57,561 bases of DNA from Pleurobrachia bachei (lineage: Eukaryota; Ctenophora; Tentaculata; Cydippida; Pleurobrachiidae), in the NCBI GenBank assembly GCA_000695325.1, contig AVPN01000015.1, positions 1 to 57,561 on the forward strand. Direction: 5' to 3'. Position numbers and translations under genes: made by a program. Shown here piece by piece: positions 11,818 to 21,096 of this stretch. The notes beneath the pieces were generated by a model. That model ran no database searches. It worked only from the letters and a program-made list of their open reading frames with translations, and was not told the DNA's origin. Every line of letters starts with the position of its first letter. Position 1 is the first letter of the stretch.

Positions 11818-13150
11818 GCCTGCTGCTATATAGGGGAGATTTATTGAGAGTTTATTTGGGTTTAGGGGATAAATATTTAGAGAGGTATTTATGAATGGAA
11901 TAAAAACGCTGTGGATAACAATTCGATCAATCAAGAGTGAGATTATATTAAAAAAGCATGGTCTTGTGGTCAAGCCACATTAAAAATCAAAACGAGCCAA
12001 AATCCACAATCAAACAAACAAAACAGTTCAAATTTTATAAAATAGAACGTGCGTGAACCTTAAATACAATGTGTATAGTTTTCTATGATATGTTAGAATT
12101 CAAGTCAATAGTCAAAACCAAAGTGCTCTAATTAGAGTCAAAACCAAAGTCAAAAGTGAGAGATTTGCTCATGCTCCGTAACATGCTCCTACCCCGTTCT
12201 CTAATATTTTCCAATTTCTCGCTAAATGAACTCTCCTCATCCTCCTCCTCCCCTTCAGTAGGTGGGGACATCTGCCGCAGCATCTCAACCTGCTCTTTAT
12301 CTAGGTCCGCCATTTGGCACATTTTCTCTCTGAACTCAGCGATACTATCACTGGGCAGTTCAAATGCTATCATGTTAGAGATGAAGGAGCTGAGTTGCCC
12401 GAAGAAGGTGTTTGTCCTTGGTAAAGTGGATACCATTGTGTCTCCCTCCCTTTATATCGAGCCCAGCCAAGAACCTTGAGACGTCGTCAGGAGTTGCAGA
12501 GAACGGTAGACCCGCTAGTTTGATGATAAAGGACTCTTCAGACATGCCTGCTGCTATATAGGGGAGATTTATTGAGAGTTTATTTGGGTTTAGGGGATAA
12601 ATATTTAGAGAGGTATTTATGAATGGAATAAAAACGCTGTGGATAACAATTCGATCAATCAAGAGTGAGATTATATTAAAAAAGCATGGTCTTGTGGTCA
12701 AGCCACATTAAAAATCAAAACAAGCCAAAATCCACAATCAAACAACAAAAAAGGTGAGACAGTTCAAATTTTACAAAATAGAACGTGCGTGAACCTTAAA
12801 TACAATGTGTATAGTTTTCTATACTTAATATATGTTAGAATTCAAGTCAATAGTCAAAACCAAAGTGCTCTAATTAGAGTCAAAACCAAAGTCAAAAGTG
12901 AGAGATTTGCTCATGCTCCGTAACATGCTCCTACCCCGTTCTCTAATATTTTCCAATTTCTCGCTAAATGAACTCTCCTCATCCTCCTCCTCCCCTTCAG
13001 TGGGTGGGGACATCTGTCGCAGCATCTCAACCTGTTCCTTATCTAGGTCTGCCATTTGGCACATTTTCTCTCTGAACTCAGCGATACTATCGCTGGGCAG
13101 TTCAAATGCTATCATGTTAGAGATGAAGGAGCTGAGTTGCCCGAAGAAGG
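11687..13150. repeat. Tandem duplication of about 735 bp (hnRNP exon 1 to KIAA0513 3' end)
   Basis: Unit 11687-12413 and unit 12413-13150. Each holds hnRNP exon 1, the 0.3-kb intergenic spacer and the C-terminal part of the KIAA0513-like CDS. The junction near 12413 lies inside both coding exons: the left unit has a headless KIAA0513 tail (12128-12413), and the right unit has an hnRNP first exon (12546-12415) without its donor. Only the outer pieces form complete genes. Confidence 0.85.
12128..12416 (-). pseudogene. Truncated duplicate of the KIAA0513-like C-terminus
   Basis: Repeats the last 95 or so codons of the KIAA0513-like gene (from NTFFGQLSSF to the stop) with a few synonymous differences, then runs into hnRNP exon 1 sequence at its 5' end. 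It has no start or upstream exon of its own. It is a by-product of the tandem duplication or an assembly artefact. Confidence 0.8.
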
Positions 13151-13997
13151 TGTTGCGTTGTACTTCTGCAGCCTCTTCTCTCTGGGCCCAGGATTGTTTG
13201 CTGTAGCATGAGTTGTTGGAACACCTCAGCTTCCTCTCTGTGTGGACTGAGTGGAGGAATGCAGCCTTCCAGAACCGCATACTCTGCCAGATCGGGTGGG
13301 AACTGAGCTCCTGGTAGAGAAACCTGCCCTCGCATTGGAATGTAAAGGCGAGGATCATCAGCACTTTAGCATTCTCAATGTCATCATCTGTATATGCCAG
13401 GTGTAGGAGGGTAGCACAGTTAGCTGCTAACCTCATAAACACTATCTCCCCCAACTCCATCTGAGACACCCTCATAGTCGTAACATTCCGAGAGAACTCC
13501 TTCCTGCCACACTCCTGCAGGCACATCTTGTTAAATCGTTCCCTGAGGGTGGAGAACGGGGATATGTCCATGGCCGGATCAAATATCGTGTCAACATACT
13601 CCTTCATAAACCGAACACACTCCCCCGTGTCCTCGCAGCTACAAATCTTCTCAGGAGTACCCTCCCTCCCTCCTACAATTGTTTCCATGGTTACAGGGGG
13701 GCCAGCAGGAGGGTTATCAGCTCGGGGTAGATCAAGGGATGTAGTGACTACCCAACTGTGGGTAGACCCCAAACTAGCAGGGCTGTATTTTAGCTGATCT
13801 AGAGAAATAGGTGCTGAAGGGTGGACCTCCTCTAAACTAGTATGTTCCTGTTCCAAAATATCATCCTTCTCAGTCCTTAGTATGACCCCTTTGTTGCTAT
13901 CATCACACACCTCATCATCGTGTGAACATTGCTGGGGAGGAGGTCCAAGAAGGGGGTCTACCAAGGGGTCTACACTGGGAGGAGCCACCTGTGACAT
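12870..13997 (-). CDS. KIAA0513-like cytoplasmic protein (SBF2-like domain)
   Basis: Single-exon ORF of 375 residues. The first 115 residues are low-complexity, Pro/Ser/acidic. The folded part starts at FMKEYVDTIF, continues through NCATLLHLAYTDDDIENAKV, then HPIWQSMRFWKAAFLHSVH, and ends with FGQLSSFISNMIAFELPS and DLDKEQVEMLRQM. These match the vertebrate KIAA0513 protein in order and spacing, as recalled from that family; its relatives share an SBF2-like (myotubularin-associated) segment. The biochemical function is not established. The C-terminal tail is acidic, then Ser/Arg-rich. The first Met in frame (MSQVAPPSVDPL) is used. It lies about 235 bp downstream of MACROD on the same strand. 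Confidence 0.78.
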   Translation of the reverse strand: MSQVAPPSVDPLVDPLLGPPPQQCSHDDEVCDDSNKGVILRTEKDDILEQEHTSLEEVHPSAPISLDQLKYSPASLGSTHSWVVTTSLDLPRADNPPAGPPVTMETIVGGREGTPEKICSCEDTGECVRFMKEYVDTIFDPAMDISPFSTLRERFNKMCLQECGRKEFSRNVTTMRVSQMELGEIVFMRLAANCATLLHLAYTDDDIENAKVLMILAFTFQCEGRFLYQELSSHPIWQSMRFWKAAFLHSVHTERKLRCSNNSCYSKQSWAQREEAAEVQRNTFFGQLSSFISNMIAFELPSDSIAEFREKMCQMADLDKEQVEMLRQMSPPTEGEEEDEESSFSEKLENIRERGRSMLRSMSKSLTFDFGFDSN

Positions 13998-14231
13998 GTC
14001 ATGCTATAGGAACACAGGAGGGGGTTACACAACATGCTTGGCAAACACACACGTCAATATAGTATTGGAATGAAATGTGATACAAACAACAACTTTATCG
14101 GCAGCCCTGCTACTAAATGATGCAACACATCACGAGAAAGAGAGAGACCCTTCTCCACTTACAACTAAGGAGCCAAATTGTATTCTCGAGATCCAGATAA
14201 AAACTTCACGTCTCACGATGTGAGGGGGTAT

Positions 14232-17200
14232 CTATGATTCCTGGGCCTCCTCTGAAATATCAGGATCTAAGCTCATTGCCACCTGACTATAACACGTCTC
14301 ATCCAAACTCATGAAATGTTGGGAATCGGGAGCTGCTATTTCCAAACTCATATTATTCTGGGATTCAGATTGGCTGCTGCAATCCTCCTGCTGCTGAGAT
14401 GTTTCTTCTATCTCTTCGCTACACTCGTTTACAGTGGAACTGTCTGTTGTCACATTCAAATTGTCACCATCTGCATCATCAGTTGCCTTTGCAGTATCGT
14501 CTGATGCGGGAACGAGTCATAATCAATGTCATAACAAGCAACAATCTCGTCATAATAATCACAAATCATCCCCCACACCATCCCCTGTCCTTGACCTCTT
14601 GGCAGTACTGTGGGTCTCATCACCTGTCTCGTCTTCAGGTGGTTTCAGGGGGAAATAGGCAGGCATAACATCGCTGTAACAATCTATATCTTGTCGTGTA
14701 AACAGACAGAATATCACTGCGTCAATCTGTGGATAGAGATAGAGGGTTACCGGCTAAAGTGCGTTTCAAACGACTTGACCTGAGATTGATTCCTGGAAAT
14801 TCAGGATCTCCCTTTAGTAAATACACTGATCTCCCCTATCCCCTTGATTTCCAGGAATCTCAGGTCAAGTCGTTTGAAACGCACTTTAATCTAAGAATTT
14901 GGCATAGATAAGGGAGGTTTGGGTGACAAAAACAAGTGGCCCTCTTACAGACAGTCGAACGGTTTTGGGTGGGAGGTAAAAAGAGGGAAGGGACGCGCGC
15001 CCAACAAATGTTGTCTCTCTTCCACTTGTGCCTTAGTGGCGCTCTCGCGCGTTACCTACACACAGAGGACAAAGTAAATGGTCTGAGATAGGTGAGAGTA
15101 CCACACTAGCACTTGCCAGGTTCTGCCTACAGATCGCGCGCTCCGCGGGTGATCTGTAGTCAGGCTCATAATTGTACCATTCTGGTCCGTGTACTACATT
15201 GTGTGTAGCGTACGTGTGTAGCGTGCGCGCTCACAATGAAAACTTTGGTATGTAGACCTTCCCTTCTTTTAAGAATATGGCGTGGGGCGCCGCGCGCGAG
15301 AATAGCTGGATTTGTTCAAACCAACTAGGTACAATCTAGCTAGGCAAGGAATGGGGGCAATGTAGTTTTGTTGAAACAGGTCCGAGCTTGTAGAGCTCTT
15401 TGTTCAAACACGGCAACCTCACAATCTGTTGGTATCAGATAAACAAATAATTTTCACTTTTCACGGCAAATCAAAAACAACAGTTGGAGGGCTGAAATTC
15501 ATCGCAATGGCCCGCGTCGGACTTCGGGGAATTTGTTTTCATGTTTTGTGCTCGGCGAGGGGGAAATCATTTTTGCGCAAACCGCGGAAGAGCGGCGAGG
15601 GTCGAAGAAGGCAAGTCTTTATTCAAACCGTGGCAGGAAGTTAGAGAGTCGAACTTTCATAGTTCGAACTTTCATAGTTTGTTCAGGGCGGAGAAAAGGG
15701 TGTTAAAAACACGTAGAGGATAGGGCCGCTCAAGGCAATGGTTACGCTGCTGAAATTCATCGCAATGGCACGAGTCGGACTTCGGGGAATTTGTTTTTTA
15801 AATCCGCCCAAAATAAAATAACGAGAAATAAAAACTTGAAAAAAAACGCGTGGGTGGTCGCTGCATGGACGATCAACGCGCGCGGTTCTTTTAGTTTTTT
15901 GGACGCGCGCGGCCTTTCTATTTGCGCGCCGTCTTTTTTGCGCGTAAGAAAGACAATAAAACACAAGACCTTATTTTTAAAAAAAAAATAAGGTCTGAAC
16001 AAAACAAACTAGCACACACTTGGTGACAATAGATGGGTGACAAAGGATGGCAAATGGATTGTTGTTGTTACCTTGTCAGGGTGATCCTCAAGGAATGAAC
16101 GGGCTGCTTGACATGCTATCCTGCAGGCAGGCATGTTGGGAAAACCGTAAACACCTGGAGGGGATTGTGAGGGGGAATTATGTTGGTGGAGGCCGGAAAC
16201 AATGGTAGAGATTAGGTAAGTTATTGATAGATGAAGTGGGGAGGTTGAATGTTGACCAATAGGAGATATCTCAGAGAGAGAAAGAGAGAGATAGAGAGAG
16301 AGAGAGGGAGATAGTAGAATGGAACAATCAACAACATATGATACACACACAGTATGTGATACATGTTTATTGCTTGAGTACTACAGTAGTAGCTACAATC
16401 AACAATGGTTTTATTGTAGCCTCTATAAAGTAGAACTCATGGATCTCATGGATCTCAAAGGAGAACAGACAAAGCTAGCAACAACCGTACACACCCACAT
16501 GAGAATTGTTCACAAAGAAAGGAGTTTTCCCAAAAGTTATTTTCTTATCTGTACACAGACACATTGAATACATCCATTACTCTACAATGTACCTGTTGAG
16601 ATGCAAGGAAATGCAATACTACGTAGACCGTTCTCGAGTAGCAGCTCAAAGCACCGTGTATATGATGACATCAGGACATCTTTCTGCAGGCCCCGTGGTC
16701 CGACTGTGTGGATTATGTGTTTTGCAGGGAGATTGTGGCCTGGAGGGGAGAGAGAGTTAGAAATACATTACAAGATATTGGTGTGCAGCAGTGTGTAGTG
16801 TTGAGATGGGGGGGACTGTGTGTTCCTACCTTTAGTTATCTTGGCATCCCCCGTAGAACACCCATTCAACTTTCTGCACTCATCCCTCAGTGTGGGCCCT
16901 GCAGCTGAGTGGATAGCCCCATCAACACCCCCTCCCCCCAACAGGGAATTATTTGCTGCATTAACTATCGCATCAACCTGCAGATCATAATATGTTAGGG
17001 TGGGGCGCAGGGAGGAAGTAATTTAGATATGTGTGACGCAGCCCTGGTATTATGTGTGTGTGTGTGTGTGTGAATATAAACAATAAAATTGGCCCATTAT
17101 ATTTGTGTGTAAGGTGTAGTGTATGTCCCATTAGACCCGCCAATTAGCAGGCCCTAATTAGACACACACACACAGTACACAGTTACGCTCCTCTAATAGC

Positions 17201-17538
17201 CCTGATGAGACACCTACCTGTAGTGTTGTAATATCACCAAGAAACACAAAGACTTTGTGATTGAGTGATTTATCAAAGTCTCTTCTGGCTTTAGTGACGA
17301 TATTCCCTCCTGAGTGAGATAATTACACATTAGGAAATACACTGACAACCCAAACGGACTACACGTGTATCGCATACAAACCCAGCACCCAAAATTTACA
17401 CACACAGACCCACGTGGTACAGCTAGCGACAACAATCCCAACAACGTACATCGTACTTTGTGAGCCGTAAAGCGGCCAGGGTGGGACTTCCGATAGGGGG
17501 ACTGGAGGCTTAGGCTTCCTTCTGAATAGGTTGTTCAT
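14232..17538 (-). CDS. MACROD-type macro domain ADP-ribose hydrolase
   Basis: Seven exons: 17538-17457 (ATG), 17309-17218, 16977-16830, 16739-16593, 16154-16072, 14726-14579, 14500-14232 (stop TAG). All junctions are GT-AG and in frame, about 322 residues. The macro domain is complete: FLGDITTLQ, then [20 protein letters not shown] (ADP-ribose loop), [26 protein letters not shown] (second loop) and [17 protein letters not shown] enzymes remove mono-ADP-ribose from acidic residues of proteins. The last exon adds an acidic Ser/Gln-rich tail with three MSL[ED] motifs about 17 residues apart. If intron 6 is retained the protein ends at a TGA at 14559 with KRSR-containing text instead. The last intron (78 bases) and the weak upstream donor are the least certain parts. 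A 134-bp MITE sits in intron 5. Confidence 0.87.
14755..14888. mobile_element. MITE with about 40-bp terminal inverted repeats
   Basis: Left arm 14755-14799 and right arm 14846-14888 are inverted copies (taaagtgcgtttcaaacgac / gtcgtttgaaacgcacttta ends), apart from a 4-base gatt insertion in the left arm. The element begins and ends with TA, as for TA-target Tc1/mariner-type MITEs. It carries no ORF and lies within MACROD intron 5. Confidence 0.85.
14889..16071. other. MACROD intron 5 remainder: CpG-rich repeats and hairpin
   Basis: No exon recognised. The tract has many CGCG clusters (around 14995, 15135, 15225, 15285, 15880-15930). A near-identical stretch of about 50 bp occurs twice, at about 15492-15541 and 15750-15799. 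A 13-bp hairpin AGACCTTATTTTT / AAAAATAAGGTCT lies at about 15966-15996. The shape suggests old non-autonomous repeat DNA. Confidence 0.55.
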
Positions 17539-17689
17539 AATCTAGCTATTTAGGGAGGGAGGGATGATAATGGGTGGCTATTTGGAAGGGTAAGGCGTTA
17601 GAAATAAGGGAGAGGAGTAAAACACATTTGTAATTTTCTGTAAAAACATTTCAATGAAACACGCATATTTACAGTATCTCTCTCACTCA

Positions 17690-17815
17690 ACTCTGCATGT
17701 CTCTCTGAAAGTCCTCTCTCTCTCTCTCACTCTCAATCTCAATCGCTCTCTCTATCTCACTCACTCTCTCAAGTCTCACTTTCTCTCTCTCACTTTCTCT
17801 CTCACTCTTTCTCAA
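17690..17815. repeat. CT-rich microsatellite (also at 20840-20970)
   Basis: Imperfect (CT)n with CTCACT interruptions, present in both units of the 3.15-kb duplication with different repeat numbers. It lies between MACROD exon 1 and the 3' end of the chromodomain gene. Confidence 0.8.
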
Positions 17816-17941
17816 TCATTAAAATATAACTTTATCTTGTACTGGTGTTGGTAAAAAGAAGATCAAGACACGTCTTGCGCGTTTTTTGGATAACAATAAA
17901 TTAAAGAATCAAGGCACACCTCCTCTCCAAAACAGAGTGTC

Positions 17942-20630
17942 TCAACCACTGTCCCGGCCTCCAGTACAAGTGAGCTGATGACACTGATACTCAATAGCAG
18001 ACTGAAAGTAACAGTGACACTTATCACAACACATTTCCAACATCTGGGGGTGTTTGTAACTGATGTGACTATCCAACTTGCCCTGTTCTCTAAACTTCTT
18101 GTTACAGAAGGGGCAGTGAATGTTACTAGATGCCGTGGCTGACTTCTTCGCAGTACTAGGATGTCGACCCATATCACTGAATATATCCTCATGAGTAGAG
18201 TCAACCGTGGGAAACTTAGTTGTGGTACTCTTAGTTGGAGTTCGCTTGGAGAATGTCTTGAGAGAAACAACAGGTTTCAAGCTGCTCTTCTTGGTTTTCT
18301 CTGAGTTGATAGAACTGAGGATGCCCTGGAATGCTGCAAAGGGAGGATCATCAAATCCTTCCTCAATGATAGAAGCAGGAGGGGTGGAAGGTCTCTTCTT
18401 CTGGGGTGATTCCTTCTCCTGGATTGGAGGGGGTGTTGGTTCCTTGTTATTATCATTAGCTGTCTGGAACAGTTCACTGAGCACCGTGTCTACATTGTCC
18501 ATCTCATTGACATGCTCAGTAATCACGGCCAACAAATCATCATCTCCACCTGTTTTCTCCTGACTGGTATCTAGGAAGGCACTTTCCAACAACTGATCAT
18601 CCCCTCCCACTGTTTGGTTGACTATGGTATCCAGGAGGCCAGAGATACTGAGTCCATTATTATCTGGTGTCGCCTTCTCCCCTCCACCTCCCCCATCACC
18701 ACCAAATATAAGGGAACCAAGGTCGACACCAGTAAACCCAACATCCTTCCCTTCTAGAGCATTAGTCAGGTGACTCTCAAGCTCATCCAAGTCTTCCTCT
18801 TCTTCAGTCTCCCCTGTTGAAGTTTTAGGAGGAGGCCGGGGTCGAGACAAGTGGCTTTTATCCGAGGTCAAGTTTCCAGGGTAACTAACAATCTCTTGGA
18901 ATTTCCCCTCAGATGATATTTGAGATGTTGGGGTAGGATAGATGTCAATAGGGTCTGACAACAGCGACTGTTTCTCTGGTCGCTCATCACTGTCTTCTTT
19001 GTGGATTATAAGGGTTGGAAGGGAGAAGTCAGCCATTTTGAATTCCTCCGGAGGCTCCTTCAGATCCTGACTGAGAGGTGCAAGTGGGGCAGGGGAGGGT
19101 GATCGTTTCAGGGGAGACTGAGGTTTAGGAGAAATAACCGGTTCGTCTTTCACCTCTTCTTTCTTCACAGAATCCTCTACCTTACCAATGGAGACCTCGA
19201 GGTCAAACGAAGCATCGGGATCTTTAGGAACAAGCAGGTTTCAAATCACATGGACTGGGAGGGGCAGATTTTAGTGGCTCAGCTTTGATACTGTCGTTGT
19301 ACCTTTTCAGCAAATCCTCAAAATCAACATCACTACTGTCACTGTCACTCAAATTACCCTCCGCAGTTGCAGTTTTGGGTGTTGGTAATGGAGTTGGTTT
19401 AGATGTAACTGTGGCAGGTTTAGATGGTTTTACCTTTGGTTCCTTCTTCTTCACCATAACCTTCTTCTTTCTCCCGTTCACCTTTTTAGGATGTTTTGGT
19501 TCCAGATCGTCCTCCTCCGAACTAGTTACACAGTCCATGTTAATCTTGATCCCACCTCCGGTCCTCTTAGCAACTGGAACTGCGGGTGTTTTAACCTTCT
19601 TATCTTCTTCGCTGGAGGGGCAGCTATCAGCGATATCGGCTAGGGATGATTTACCTTTCCGTTTCATCTTCTTGGCAACTGGAATAACAGGCTTCTTCTT
19701 TTCTTCGCCCTCACTTGACGTGCAATTATCGGCGATATCAGCTAATGAAAACCGTGATTTGCTCCTCCTTTTCATCTCATTGAAGTCTGCGATGAGTTCA
19801 GGACATTGCAGCTCTGTCTCAAACATCCAAACTTGCTTCCTGCACCCATTTAGTTTCACCAAATACTCCACTCTACTGTCTGTCACCACTCTCCTATCTA
19901 GGATCTTAGATACTGTCATCTTAGGAATCTTTACCCGCTGATTGAAATCATGGAGTATCTTAGGACAGTTCAGGTTTTCAACGGGTTCCCATGTGTTGTA
20001 GTGTGCATCATACCCCAGCCACTTGATGTGATATAGAATCCTCCCATTGGCATCTAAGCACTTGTCCAGTATCGCCTCCACTGTATATTCCTCTTCCTCA
20101 GGGGGCAGCACCTCCTCCGAGGGTTTCTGCTTCCTAGTCTTCTTCTTGGAGGCTCCAACCTCCTGTCCGATAGTGTTGGATCTCCTTCGTTTGTTGTTTC
20201 TAACCGGAGGTTTAGATTCAATAACAGCTGGAGGTGTGGGCTGTTCACTAACTTTTGAGTGTCCGTTCACAGCAGGTACATCGTCCTCCTCTGTATCACT
20301 AGACAATGAGCTGTCTCCCTCATCAGACAAACTGTGATCTCCCTCCTCATCAGATATAATGTAAGCAGGGCTAACCGCGGGGGCAATCTTCTTCAGAACA
20401 ATCTTCGTAGAGCTCCCGGAGGATTTGAGGGACCACTGGGGAGCAAGAACCGGAGCTGATTTCTGTTTCTCGTAATCCCCAACAGCACGACTAGATTTCA
20501 CAAGTCTCTCCGGCTCCCAGGTAGCTTTGTCTGCCCCACTCCACCTAACACAGTACCATTTGTTACCCAGCTCATCCAGGTAGTCCTCAAGGACGGCATC
20601 GATGGGTTTCTGATGGGTGTCTGATGGCGT
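17942..20630 (-). pseudogene. Frameshifted, 5'-truncated copy of the chromodomain/zinc-finger gene
   Basis: Same gene as at 21097-23868, but read in two pieces: about 20630-19224 and 19168-17942. A single extra base around 19228-19232 (tttaggaac versus tttagagc in the other copy) shifts the frame between KPACS and the KKEEVKDEP segment. The 5' end is cut at the duplication junction, so the first 20 or so codons are missing, though the first chromodomain remains. The C-terminal zinc-finger part is intact. It is either a decayed duplicate or an allele with a sequencing error. Confidence 0.8.
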
Positions 20631-21096
20631 GTGATTCCGATAGGGGGACTGGAGGCTTAGGCTTCCTTCTGAATAGGTTGTTCATAATCTAGCTATTTAG
20701 GGAGGGAGGGATGATAATGGGTGGCTATTTGGAAGGGTAAGGCGTTAGAAATAAGGGAGAGGAGTAAAACACATTTGTAATTTTCTGTAAAAACATTTCA
20801 ATGAAACACGCATATTTACAGTATCTCTCTCACTCAACTCTGCATGTCTCTCTGAAAGTCCTCTCTCTCTCTCTCTCTCTCACTCTCAATCTCACTCGCT
20901 CTCTCTATCTCACTCACTCTCTCAAGTCTCACTTTCTCTCTCTCACTTTCTCTCTCACTCTTTCTCAATCATTAAAATATAACTTTATCTTGTACTGGTG
21001 TTGGTAAAAAGAAGATCAAGACACGTCTTGCGCGTTTTTTGGAATTGTTATTTAATTTCTTAGTTCCGTGTGGAGGAGAGGTTTTGTCTCACATTC

